Assembly (NCBI GenBank): GCA_022393335.1 | Contig: JAJEKB010020357.1 | Coordinates: 296-64,295, forward strand | Origin: Macrotrachela quadricornifera | Lineage: Eukaryota; Rotifera; Eurotatoria; Philodinida; Philodinidae | Direction: 5' to 3' | DNA: 64,000 nt | Shown here: piece by piece, positions 13,087 to 25,559 of the stretch | How the letters are laid out: every line of letters begins with the position of its first letter | Position numbering within the stretch: position 1 is the stretch's first letter | Made by a program: the position numbers and the translations under genes | The notes under the pieces: generated by a model | Database searches by the model: none | What the model was told of the DNA's origin: nothing | The model's input: only the letters and a program-made list of their open reading frames with translations

Positions 13087-13429
13087 TGTCAAAGAACTTT
13101 ATTTGAATATTGAAGGACAGAATGATCGTTCCAGTATTAAAGTTTATATCAACCACGTAAACAATAAGTTTACAATTCTATATATAAATTAAATTTTTAA
13201 AAATAAAAAAAAATAAAATTTATAAATTTCATTTTTTTTGTCTTAAAATAAAATTAAAATTTTATTTTTTATCTATAAAAGATGTCACTATAGAACAATG
13301 TTAACCTATCGCTATTATCAATGTTATCTTAAATCAGATTGTGTCGCGTGGATAGAAAAAAAAACTCTCATCGAACAGTAATGTGATAGAAATTTTTCAT
13401 GAGTATTATGTACTAAAAAACAAGAATAT
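13087..13429. promoter_or_regulatory. Head-to-head intergenic region (SSR2 / nuclear receptor)
   Basis: A 343-nt spacer lies between divergent start codons, AT-rich, and must hold the promoters of both genes. I see no clear TATA or initiator that decides a start. A reverse ORF extending from 13324 into the receptor exon is an antisense shadow. Confidence 0.5.
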
Positions 13430-14515
13430 ATGGATTCTATATCAAATAAAAAACGAAATTGTTCACCTGATGATTTTAATAAAGATAATAATATTAAAAA
13501 AGCTTCCAAATCATCTGAATTAATATGTTTAGTTTGTGGTGCAACAGCAACAGGTTTTAATTTTTCTGTTATAACATGTATGTGTTGTAAAGCATTTTTT
13601 CGTCGTAATGCTCTATCTGGTTTGGAATCATATCAATGTCGTTATTCAACAGAAAATTGTTTAATTAATATTCGAACACGTCGTGATTGTTCATATTGTC
13701 GTTTAAATAAATGTTTTCGTGTTGGAATGAAAAAAGAATTAATATTAACTGAAGATGCTAAACGATTAAAACGTGAAAAAATATATGCAAATAGACAAAT
13801 GACATTAACATTAATAAATAAAACAAAATTATTAAGTGAAAATGATTCAAATTTTTTAAGAAATATATCAAATGCTTATGAAGAATATTGTCGTTTACCA
13901 ATAATGACATATGAAAAACATGAATTTGAATATATGTGTCATCAACCAGTTAAATCACGAATTAAATTTCAACATTATCTTGATTCATATCAAAAACATC
14001 AAAATTCAATGATGAATTTTTTTAAATGTTTACCTGAATTTCAACAATTTTCTTATGAAGATCAAAAACAATTAAGTACACATAATTTACGATTTTTAAT
14101 ACGACTTAATACAATTGAAACTAAAAATGATTCATTTCCTATATGGGGTGCAGTTAATCTTGTACTTGAAATAATTTATGGAAAAACAATTGTTGAAGAT
14201 GTTGATCAATGTTTATGTAAATTTAAATATCATCTTAATGATTCAAGATGTACTCAACTATTTTTAATTATTTTACTTTTTTCTACATATAATTCTTATA
14301 ATGGCCATATAGATACATTAATTTTATATAAAATTCAAGAAAAGTATACTCAATTATTATGGATATATTTAGTAGAACGATACGGTGAATTGAATGCATA
14401 TAAAAAATTTTCATTAATTATACGTTATTGTCTTTATTTACAAACACTCAGTCATTTAGTTGAATTAAAAAAACAAGACATACAATGGCAAGATTTTTTT
14501 ATTTCAATTCAATAG
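13430..14515 (+). CDS. Nuclear receptor (C4 zinc-finger transcription factor), single exon
   Basis: Ligand-regulated or orphan DNA-binding transcription factor of 361 aa encoded without introns. The DNA-binding domain (about residues 34-105) has two C4 fingers: CLVC...CMCC, then C...CLIN..., with CSYC and CFRV completing the second. The P-box region is CMCCKAFF instead of the usual CEGCKGFF, the pattern I associate with expanded invertebrate receptor families. A basic extension (MKKELILTEDAKRLKRE) follows. The rest is a divergent, helix-rich ligand-binding domain with the FxxLPEFQQFSYEDQ stretch expected around helices 3-5. No strong AF-2 helix is obvious at the C-terminus. The specific subfamily cannot be assigned by eye. 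Confidence 0.88.
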   Translation: MDSISNKKRNCSPDDFNKDNNIKKASKSSELICLVCGATATGFNFSVITCMCCKAFFRRNALSGLESYQCRYSTENCLINIRTRRDCSYCRLNKCFRVGMKKELILTEDAKRLKREKIYANRQMTLTLINKTKLLSENDSNFLRNISNAYEEYCRLPIMTYEKHEFEYMCHQPVKSRIKFQHYLDSYQKHQNSMMNFFKCLPEFQQFSYEDQKQLSTHNLRFLIRLNTIETKNDSFPIWGAVNLVLEIIYGKTIVEDVDQCLCKFKYHLNDSRCTQLFLIILLFSTYNSYNGHIDTLILYKIQEKYTQLLWIYLVERYGELNAYKKFSLIIRYCLYLQTLSHLVELKKQDIQWQDFFISIQ

Positions 14516-15089
14516 ACTGAAATTAATACAAAAAAAATTTAATAAAAAGTTAAATAATTTATTTGCTCATATTTTTTTTTAATTGTGAAACATTATTTTT
14601 ATTTTCAGATAGTAATAAAATCCATTGAATTGTTTTTCACATGTATATTAAATTATCTTGATTTCTTTTATACTTTAATATTCTTCATGACAACTAGTGA
14701 ACATATCTAATTGGAGAAAGTTTTATTATTGAAATTCGGAAATTCCTTAAAGAGATCATTGATCCGCGAATAGAAAAGTATACATTCGAACCATTTATAT
14801 ATAATTTTCAAGTGTAAAATTGAAGAAAATTTGACTTACTAAATTAAACTAGTCAATGAATATTCGTTCTTAGCAGAGTTCAAAGTATAGATATGTCATA
14901 TGATATAACGTTTTAGTCTATTGATCATTTTAACAAATATGTTGCTTATTATCTATTCGTATGATAATTATTCTCCATTAGTAAAGAATAAATAGTATTA
15001 TAATGATTTTGTTTTTTTTCAGATTAATGTTATATTCTATTTATATATAATAAAATTTTTTTTTGTATATTTAATTTATTCATATTTTT
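14516..15089. other. Intergenic, nothing recognised
   Basis: An AT-rich spacer between the nuclear receptor stop and the folliculin start. It must contain the folliculin promoter, but no clear element stands out. Confidence 0.5.
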
Positions 15090-18000
15090 ATGAATGCGTC
15101 TTGTGCGCTACAACATTTTTGCGATTCACATGGACCGCAAATATTATTATGTACAGAAGGAAGAACGGATATTCATGATTTAAATGATAATGATAGTGAA
15201 AATTTAAAAGCATTTTATTCACAATATATTAAATCCGAAAATTCTCAGGATAAAACTGAATGCAAAGTAAGAAAATACGAAGAAATTTTTTTTCCTTTTT
15301 GAAAAAAAAAATAATAAAACTTTATTTTAGTCATGTAAATTATCGTCTGATAATATTCTTGTTTCAACTGTTGATTTGTTAAATCATATTTTATATATTT
15401 CATCATCGTCAACACCTAATCAAGAATTATTTAAAAATGTTCGCAATGCTTGTGTAAGAAGTCTAAATATTGAGGTATATTTTATAGAGGACGAAAGATT
15501 TTCCTACTTTTCTTTTACTCTTGATAAAGTCTAAAATTCGACCTATATTTCTTACAAATTTATCATTTTTATTTTGTAATGAATTTTACTCTTTATATAA
15601 AATCTATGCAGAGCATAATTGAACGTTTTAATATCATATGTACAATAGCAGAAATTGTTGCGAATTGGTATTTTTTTCATAGCCTAATGATGCTATGCAG
15701 TATAATACTTACATGATCGTAACAAAATATAGAATTTTGTTCTTCTCATTGATGATCAGACCTTATTCTCTACTTTGTTCTTAATAAAAATTCGTAAATT
15801 AGATAGTTATTTCAAATTTTTAGAAGCCTTTTCAAGAAGTAATCTATTTTCGGATTATCTACGGTTAATCTCTTTTGTTTTCATATATGAACGAATATTT
15901 ATGTTTGGACACTCAAAGATTGTAGACAAAATCTATAAAAATTATCGTGTTCTTGTTTTAAGAAAATAATTAAAGATTTTAGAAATTACACACGCAATCT
16001 AATGTAACGAATGAAAAACTCATAAGAAAACGTTATTAGATGGCACGCTTTATTTTCATTCACTCATATCTCAATTGATACAGTATATCAAGATGACCTA
16101 CAGCGTAAAAAAGTTCCAGACAAAGTTTCTTTGTTCACATATTACACCTATTTTTCCAAGCAAAATGTGCCAAAAAACGAGGAAATCATCTTAAAATTCA
16201 GTCAAGTAAAAGACATCATAGTTTTAGGATTCTTCTTTTCCGATGAAAACTTATATGCATTGTGCATGAAAATAAAATAAATTACTTTTAACTAAAGATC
16301 TTGTAATTTAAAAGGATTAGTTATTTATGAGATTATTAATGGTTCAATCAAGATGAACATTATCTCCTTTCTGCTATATAGAAATCTTTTATATTAGAAT
16401 GGTACTTATTTCTTATTAATCTAATCAAAAAGACTGACATGGATAAGAAAATGATACATGTTTTATGACCTAGAACAGTAAATTTTCACATGAGTTTCCA
16501 CGAAAACGAGAAGATCTTCTAACTCTATAATGTCATGTAGTAGAGAATGAAAATTTCTAGAACACAGACGAGAGTTATGTAAAGTTGTATATGCTGAAAA
16601 AGTAGAAAAATGACTGTAACATTTAAACAGAGAGACTTCAGTGAGAAGGTATTTGGTCTTTTGACTATCTCGATATGATCTATCAATTAAGACGAAAGAA
16701 AATTTACAAAGGATCTAACAAATCAACTTAATCAATGCATTAAAGTGTGCTCTCTAATCTCACATATAAATAAATAATCTATTCATTTTTTTTTAAATAG
16801 AAATCCGCTGAAAATGATCATCCAATTCTTTTTGGTGATGATGAAAATGGCTATTGTTTATCATTAACATTTTCTTGTAAAGATTTTCATGCACGTGGAA
16901 GTCAACGTCTATATTCATTATGTTATTTATGTCATGATAAATATTATTTATTATCTCTTATGAAATTTATTAGTGAATGTATGAGACAAGTTGTATATTG
17001 GTTACAATATGATGCTAATGAAATTTATGAACAAGAAGGACATATTAAAATAAATACAAATTTAAATGGAACATTACCATCAACAAAAGCAACATATGTA
17101 TTACGTCCTCCACCTCGTACATCAATACAACGTATGTTTAGTGATATTGTACATGATTCAAAATTAATATATCGTATTCATGCTTTATTTGTTTGGATAC
17201 TTCGAACAACAAATTCAGCAATTAATGAATCACTTTTTGATGCATTACCAACAGAAGAACATACAACAAAACAAGAACGAAAAGGTAAATAAAAAAAATT
17301 AAATAAATTATTAAAATTTTTTTGTTTTTATTAGATATAAATGAAAATGGATATATAACAAAACATCGATCAAATACTGTAGTTGAAACATTAATAAATT
17401 CAAATTCAAATCATTCTTCTAAACCAACTTCTTTACCTACTGATAATGAAAATGGTTTTGATGATGATCATAATAGTAATAATAATGATGATGATGATGA
17501 TGATTATGATTCATTAGAATATCAATTTTCATCTTATGGTTATGAAGCATTAAAATTATTTAAACAATTTATTATAAAATTAAATAATATCAAATATTTA
17601 CAGTATATACTTTATAATTGGGTGATTGGAAATCAATTAATTATTAAATATATAAATAGAACTCATAATAAAGATTTAATTCGAGCTTTTGCAAGTGTTT
17701 TTCGTGTAAGAAAAAAAAACTTTAAATTAAAAATCTTATTATTGTTTTTTTTTTTTTTTAAAAATTATTATATTATTTTCTAGTTATTTTTACCTGATGG
17801 CTGTTGTCATTTAATTGAAACAACAACTCAAATAGCATCATGTACAGATAATCTTATTTTATATGATATAGATTTAATAACAACAACCGATGAAATAGAA
17901 GAATATAAAGATAATAATTCAATTATTATTATAATTATTCTTGATAATATTAATGATCATATTCAAATGGTTAAATTAGAAATATTACCATCATTACAAT

Positions 18001-18619
18001 TAGATATTATAGGTTGAGTTGATTTAATTTTGAAAAAGAAAAAAAACTGAAAACTGTGTATTTATATTTTTTAGTACCCCATTATGTAAAAACAATTATT
18101 GAAGTATTAAATGATCATAGTTTAGATGATACATCATTTGAAGCTATTATTACACACCATAAAATTAAATATTTGAAGTAATTTATTAGATATTTAAATA
18201 TCTTTTTTTTCGAATAATACGAATTTGTATTTTACAGGAAAAAAGAGAAGGATACTTCTTTTAGAATAATCATGTCTAAATTTTAGAAAAAGGAGATGAT
18301 TTCTCTACGAGTGTTCATAAACGAATGTTTCAATAGTCAGAATTTTCAATTCAGATTTCGATAAATTCTAAAAATTCTTAATTATTTATTTAGTAAAGCA
18401 AAACTTTATTTTCAACTCGGCCGTTGTCAAATAGCATCAACATTATCATTGAGTGAACTTCAACAAATGGATATATTAAATATTATCAATTCGAGTGATT
18501 TATTACTTATACGATTTTGGCAAAAAGGACTTTCACAAACATATAAAACACAAATACGTATGCTTAAACAAGATGATAATCGGCAACAAAATTTACAAAA
18601 GAAAAAAAGAAATTTTTAA
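15090..18619 (+). CDS. FLCN: Folliculin
   Basis: GTPase-activating protein for Rag GTPases at the lysosome, acting with FNIP in mTORC1/AMPK signalling. Exons 15090-15266, 15331-15474, 16801-17284, 17335-17705, 17784-18012, 18075-18177 and 18394-18619 close in phase to 577 aa, matching the usual 579. Seen: the start MNASCALQHFCDSHGPQIL, which fits the folliculin N-terminus; NACVRSLN; the longin-domain stretch LSLTFSCKDFHARGSQR; an acidic low-complexity linker with a run of Asp; and a C-terminal DENN-like half with YNWVIGNQLI and the ending LLIRFWQKGLSQTYK. A canonical folliculin Arg-finger region cannot be pinned by eye. Intron 2 is 1.3 kb, far longer than the others, with no element I recognise. 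The identity is firm; partner and regulation are inferred from the family. Confidence 0.92.
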
Positions 18620-19133
18620 CCGGTGATAGAAATATAATTATTATTTTTTACTTTTTACGATCAATTTAACAAACGATGATTATTACATATGTTTTATCTC
18701 TGTTATTTATGCATTTATATTGTACATTCAACATTGCTCTCGTATATTTGTTTGTAAATCTTTTTTTTCTCCAGTCAAACGAATGAGATTAAAGTCTGTT
18801 TTGTACAATGTGTTCTTTTTATTTAATCTAAGCATGTTCAGTCTTTCGCTCTAGTTTTTTTTTTTATGAGCTTGTATTGTATTTTCTATTATTCTGTTAG
18901 AGAAAAATTTTTAAAAGAACAAACATAAACCTATTAGCAGAAGTTTACCTTCATTTTTTAGATTCAATACCATCAAAAGGAAATTGAGACCTACCAGTGC
19001 TTCTTTATGTAGTCGAAAATTAGATGATAAATAAATAGTTCTGATACAAATATCAGAATATCTATGTATTAATATTATATTTTTTTTATATTAAGAAATA
19101 ACCTATTACATTAATCAATATAAAAAATACTTT
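18620..19133. other. Intergenic, nothing recognised
   Basis: The 3' flank of folliculin; AT-rich with homopolymer runs and no gene. Confidence 0.5.
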
Positions 19134-19141
19134 ATGAAAAT
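19134..19141. repeat. Target-site duplication, left copy
   Basis: ATGAAAAT directly abuts the left terminus of the hAT-like element and recurs exactly at 20976-20983. Confidence 0.8.
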
Positions 19142-20975
19142 CAGCAGTGGGCAAGTTTTTGATCGGTGAGAAAAATGCTCATTTCTAGCGGAAAAATGCC
19201 GTCCGAGTCAAAAATGCTTTTTTCTTTCTTTTCTGTTTATACATTAGTATGGAAGACAGATATATGTATATATCGAGGTATAGTTTACACACAATCACAA
19301 CATAGAATAAAACGCATGCGATAGTCATTTCTTTAATCGGTGGTGTGCATGTTTTTTGACAATAAAATGATGATCATAAATTAAGGAAAGATGATTTATT
19401 TGTTAACTTATATAGACGGTTTGTCAGCGGAAAAATGAAAATCAATAGGAATAATGATTACTTCTAAGGGAAAAATGCTATAAAATAATGAAATAATGAT
19501 CATAAGTTAAGGAAAGATCATTTATTTGTTAACTTTTATAGATGAATATATAGACCTATAAATATGCATACACTTTCAGCGAAAAATAGTTGAAATAATA
19601 GGAAAATCATGGTCACGATTTCCCGATGACCAAAACACCAATGACTTAATCATAACTCTTGACAATACCCTAATTTTTTGCTTATCATAAATAAGCATAT
19701 TAAAGTTTTCTAATCATTTTATCTTTTCTTGGTGAAAGATGATAGATGGTGACGGGAGTCAACTTTTCACTTGATGGAACGAAAGTTTGTGCGAAAAAAA
19801 TAGTGATACATACTAAATATATTTTTCTTTCTTTTCTGCTCACACAATATAATCGAAAATATTATATATAGATATAAAATATCGAGAGAAACGTCACAAA
19901 TACACGTACAATTTAAAGACTTTCATCTTTCTTTCTGTTCACATAACGTAATAGAAGAAACTATATAGATATCCAGGTACTGTGTTTATATACCACGACA
20001 ATACAATGTAGAAAGCGAGAATTAGTAAGATAAACGGAAGATAAGCTAAAGAAATCATACATATAGCAAATCGATTGTCGACATATAATTCTCCTTCATA
20101 TCAAGAAAAACCTATTTCGAACTATATATTTCCTTAGTGCTACACGACAGAAGGACCACTGATGCGATGCATTCCATTAACAAATAATTAACTTCAAATT
20201 TTTACTCTTAGAACGAAAAACAATGGCATTTTTCTTTCATCTCCATTATTCTTCTAACTTGACTTAGACTTTTAATCACCACTTAAATCACTATTTCCCT
20301 TCATCACTGTCAATTCGATCATCCGACACACCATTTTCACATACATATTAGAATTCTACAAACCAGATTCAATTATCACAGCCCTACCTTTCAATAAAAA
20401 AAATTCTATTGAAAATCAAATATGGAAGGTTCTCACTTACATTCCATAGCAACCCACATAAAAAAAACTACAAAAGAAAAATATTCTTCCATATAACAAA
20501 CATCTTTTCACCAAACAAAATACCCATATAAGTCAACAAATGCAGCAGCTTTTCTTCATTCAAAAAGCATTATTCCATTATTCCATAGCATTTTTCCCTT
20601 ACAAATAATCATTATTCCTATTGATTTTCATTTTTCTGCTGGAAAACCGTATATTAAAGTAAACAAACAAATAATCTTTCCTTAACTAANNNNNNNNNNT
20701 CTTTCTTTAACTTATGATCATTATTTCATTATTTTATAGCATTTTTCCCTTAGAAGTAATCATTATTCCTATCGATTTTCATTTTTCCGCTGACAAACCG
20801 TCTACATAAGTTAACAAATAAATCAGCTTGCTTTAGCTTATGATCATTATTTTATTATTCCATTATTATTTCTGTTGCGATTTTGTCATATAGAAAGGAG
20901 CATTTTAGACCTGGAGTGCATTTTTCTGCTGAAAATCATCATTTTTGTCACCGATCAGAAAGTTGCCCAACCCTC
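19142..20975. mobile_element. Non-autonomous hAT-like DNA transposon with subterminal inverted repeats
   Basis: The left end begins CAGCAGTGGGCAAG and continues TTTTTGATCGGTGA; the reverse complement of the right end reads GAGGGTTGGGCAAC then TTTCTGATCGGTGA. Both ends are flanked by the same 8-bp direct repeat, ATGAAAAT, the target-duplication length typical of hAT elements, whose termini often contain TGGGCAA. Subterminal modules (GGAAAAATG, CAATAGGAATAATGATTA, GATCATAAGTTAAGGAAAG) occur as tandem copies about 128 nt apart on the left and as inverted copies about 141 nt apart on the right. The middle holds degenerate TTTCTTTCTTTTCTG-led tandem repeats. No transposase or other ORF is visible, so it must be moved in trans. 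A 10-N gap sits in the right arm. Confidence 0.82.
20690..20699. other. Assembly gap (10 N)
   Basis: Exactly ten N occur inside the right inverted-repeat arm of the hAT-like element, at a boundary between repeat copies. The real length is probably unknown. Confidence 0.99.
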
Positions 20976-20983
20976 ATGAAAAT
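20976..20983. repeat. Target-site duplication, right copy
   Basis: ATGAAAAT immediately follows the right terminus of the element and is identical to the left copy. Confidence 0.8.
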
Positions 20984-23900
20984 ATATTGTTAATAGAGAA
21001 GTATTTGGACAAAATTTTCAAGCTTACAGAAACAAATATAAAAATAATAATAGAGTAAAGATCCAATTAAACAAGTAATTGAATATTTTTAACAATGAAT
21101 CATTTATTTGTTTTATATTAATAATTATTTTTAGTTGTTATTCAGTCTTTCAAAGAAAGAAAGTTGAAATAGTTATTCCAAAATAATCAATTTAATATCG
21201 AAAAAAATTTGATTTAATAACGATTATTTTGAAAGATTTCTACTTTTATGATGAGAAATGATGAACCAAGTTTTTTTTGTCTAGTTTTTTTCTGAAAATT
21301 CAATCATAGTAATATGCATCCTAACTTGATGCTATGTTTTAATTATCAAAGATTAATTAGTATCAATCTAGACTATCAGAAAGCTTCAGATGGTGTATTA
21401 TTTCGAATAAATAGTATTAGATGATGCTACTATAATTATAGTTGAAAACATTTCTGTTTTGGAATTTGACCATTCATATTACTGTAAGTCGTTACTCGAT
21501 TGTCTATGTGACATTTCAATAACTGCTGTTATTGAGACAGAAAGAGATTATGCCAACTATTGATATAGTCAGTGGCTCATCTCTTGATTATCCTTCTCTA
21601 AAAAATATTTGTTTTCTATCGACATTGAAGTGTACACGTGAGCTAGCGGCGTATTTTATTGTGTTAATATTCTTTACAACTTTCTTTTACTTTTATCTGT
21701 ACAATTGATATAGTATCAGCGAGTATAGTTCACTCATTCATTGAACGAATTTCAAAAGAATGGCAGAATTTATTATTTATTTTTTATAAAGAGTTTTTTT
21801 TTGTTTTTCTACCTAACATTAAATTGCTGTTGAAACATTGAAGTAGATTATGATTATAACAAAAGTTTGATCAATACAGAATTGAAAGATTTTTCTTATT
21901 TTTCGTATATGTTGCCGATGATGAACGAGTAGTTTAAATGCAATCAATTGTTTTCATTGTCATTAAGAGCATTATTATATAGGTGATATCCCAAAAGTTA
22001 TCTACTTAAAAAAAAATATGTAGAACTTCTTTATTGATCATTCTTAATATAATAATTATTTTTATCTGAGAGAAGAGTTATACGTTTTTATTTTTAAAGA
22101 CAAATTTCGTGAGCATTCTTGAAAGTATATCACTACTCGATGTAATAGGAAAATTTTGTATTTTTTAATAATAGAGAGTAATGTATGCTTTCCATTTCAT
22201 TATTTCAATTTATATCTCTAGTATAAACTTTAAATAATTACAGTTTCTTCTACGTACTTTTCTAATACTCGTTCTAATGTACTCCTATAGAAAGAACGCA
22301 ACAATGCCAAGTCTATTAATAATAAACACTCATAAAATCGTTCAGTACTTCCTCATTTCACTAGATGTCAAAGTTTTGACTGTCTCAAGAGCGAATTGTT
22401 TTTCAACAATATGTCAACTAGGTAATCTTTCCAAAAACCGTTTTAAAACATGACGAATGGCATCTTGTTAGTCAAAAGAAAATTATATTGTTGCATTGAT
22501 GTTCTCCAATAGGGATGTATCGAATTCAAGTTTCTCGATCTCACTCAATCGCATTATTGATATCAGTTCCATATCAGTCTCTTGTGAATTTTCTTCCAAT
22601 GAATTCCATTTCTCTATTGTTTTTCATCTGTGCATTTAATTAAATTTTTTGTGATATTTTTAAATAATCAGGTTTCTTCATGTTTTTACCAATTCTCATA
22701 TATCCTGAGATTCTACGATAACTGCATCTTTTTTGCTAGCATTAACATTGACTGAAAGTATTACAGCAATGAATCGAGTCTAAGATTGGATCTCAATAAG
22801 ATGGTGAATGAGATCGTCATTCCCGTTTTGATATCAATTTTGGCATATTGCTATCTTTAGTAATCTGGTTTTTTTAATATTTATCTTATATAATTTACGT
22901 TCTTCTTTCCAAAAAAATGAAAATATTTATGCTACTATCGACGAAATGTTTTGTCAATCAAAATTTTTTAACAACGATTTGTCGACAAACTAACTGTTAA
23001 TAAACAGTATTTTAATTAAAAACATACTAAAAATATCTATAAAGTGTTGCCAATTTATTGTAATAATTTAAAATCTACACTAACGATAAAAATTGAAATA
23101 ATGAGATAAAAGACTTTGTTTACTGTTGGAAAAATATCAATTTTACCTATTAGAACTACTGATGTGTTTCCAATAGTATTTATGAATTTTATCTTTATGA
23201 ATGAAATGTACAAGTCTTCTCTCTCATTCTACGTATTTTTAAAGTTAACATGATTGTTTTGAACATTCTGTATATTCAGCAAGTCTCGCCTAAAATTAAT
23301 GAAAGAAATGTTGAATAAATAAAGAGAAAATAAGCATTATTTTATAAAATATAGATATAAAACTTATAATCATGCGAATAATCTGTTAAATTGCTTGAAG
23401 CTAAATCAGACAAATGTCACAGTATTTCTTTAGATATATTGCCTATTTATATACATAGCGAAAGATGATTTTAAAATGTCATTACTAAGACACACCTTCA
23501 AACAAGTACCAGAATTTAAAAAGAAGACCATTGGGCAAAATACTTATAAATTTTTAACAAATATACCAAGAAATCTGATATATTTACTATTTAAAAAAGA
23601 AGACTGGAGGATATTACTAATTGCTTTTTCCAAATGCTGAAGATCGCAATTCTCGATCTATTTCCGTTAAAAAATGATGAGCATCTTACCCAATGGCCTA
23701 CTTTTAAAATTTCAATGATAATAGACACGAGAAAAACGAGAATAAATGGAAAAACTATGCATATACTCATAGAGAATTTGTCCTTATAGTAATTTCGCTA
23801 AAAAAATCAGCACAGTTAAGTACGCAATTCATAATGTGTTAATTATCAATGATGCATATATAGATGAGAATTTATCGAAACATACATAATATTCTTTGAT

Positions 23901-25559
23901 TTATCTTCTTTGATAATTTTTACAATCTATGTCTACATGGATTACTTTCATTCCAAACTATAGTAAATACTTTCACCATAAAGAACTATATTCACTAAAA
24001 ATTAATGTCAATTTAACTTATTTGACATATAAAGAAAGATAATTCATTTATAAGTGTTTTCATTTTTCGAACATTTAAAATAGTTCTTGAAAAGAGATGT
24101 TCCTGCGACTGTGGAAAGAAGTACAGAAAAAAAAAGAACTTTTTACATTGACTTTTAATGACGTCAATAAAAAAAAAAAACTTTTTATTTTTAATAATTT
24201 TAAAAATATATGAAATACAGAAAAAGATGAACAACAAAAACTAAGTCTTTTGATCTTATAATTAATTCATGCAACAATTTTCATTAGACCACAATTATCT
24301 TTTTATGTTAATACAAAAAAAACAATTTTTCTTTTCATATTATCATTAATAAAAAAAATTGCACTAATAGATCTTTTTTTTTCTGTCTTTCTAGAATAAT
24401 TTTTCATATTTAAATTAAAATTTGCAATGCAAAAATATATATTAATACAACATATTATCTCTCTTATAAGTAGTAGACTTAGCATTTGTTAAATATGTTA
24501 TTCGATCTTCTTCTTTGTTTTATTTTTCAAACGTCATCTTTTTATCTATCAAACATCAGCCTACTATTTGTTTTATTTTACATATACATATGCATTTGAA
24601 ATGACCAAAATGTAATAGAAGCAAAACAAAAAGTTTCATAAATTATTCATTTGTTTTCAATATAAAAAATTTTAATATAGTAAATAACTGAATATTATTA
24701 GAGTGATAGTATCAAACGGTAAATCATTTTTGATGATTGCATGAAATGTCATTTTTTACTTCATATGCCCGTCAGTTTAATGATTTAATTAAAAAAAGAC
24801 GATGATGATTGACAATGACATAACAACAATAAACAAAAAACAAAAATAAAAAGAATGATAATTTACATAACTTTTATTACAAAAATCTTTGCTCATTTTT
24901 CCAAATTTTATAATATACAATTTATAATGAAGATACAAATTATTTGTTAGTTAGTTTTTCATACAAAAAAAAATGATAAGTACACTTGATATTCGTAACA
25001 ATTTCATATATATTGAAATACATTATAATTAAGATCTTTTTCTCAAAAATGACGCATTTCAAGAACTAAAACATATATTATTAAAACACCAATTGTTTAA
25101 AATAGTAATATAATTCTTTTGTATTTTACAACTTTATACTTTTTTCTAATGTAAGATTAGTTCATTCTAAGTTACTTTCTTAAAAGAAACAAAAGTATTT
25201 TCTATACAATACAAAATAAAGAGTGTAATATAATCTATAATTAACTCATCATTATAAATTATATATATTACGAGTGTTTTTTACATAAAAAATGTCATTC
25301 ATAATATATATACTTTGGTAATTCATATGTTAGAAGTACTTATTTCTATACGGACAATATACATTAAACGTAAATACTGCTATTAAGTACACTTAATAAA
25401 TGGTGAATTTTATAATCGTTGTTATTAACATGTAAAAACTGAGTAAATTATATGATATTGAGAGCAATTTTGAAAGAATATATAATAAATAATATTCTTA
25501 AATACAGTGAAAAAAAGTATATATATATGTAAAAGACTTTTGTAATAAAATTTATATAA
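20984..25559. other. Long intergenic region, nothing recognised
   Basis: About 4.6 kb of AT-rich sequence. The reverse ORFs at 24013-24237 and 24303-24485 are Phe/Ile/Lys-rich translations of homopolymers and not credible genes. No RNA gene is seen. Confidence 0.5.

Noticed and set aside
18239..18300. Extra folliculin exon after a TTTTACAG acceptor
   Set aside because: It runs into in-frame stops, whereas splicing to 18394 restores the conserved C-terminus.
24013..24485. Two reverse ORFs rich in Phe, Lys and Ile
   Set aside because: They translate homopolymer and AT-rich tracts and have no domain-like pattern.
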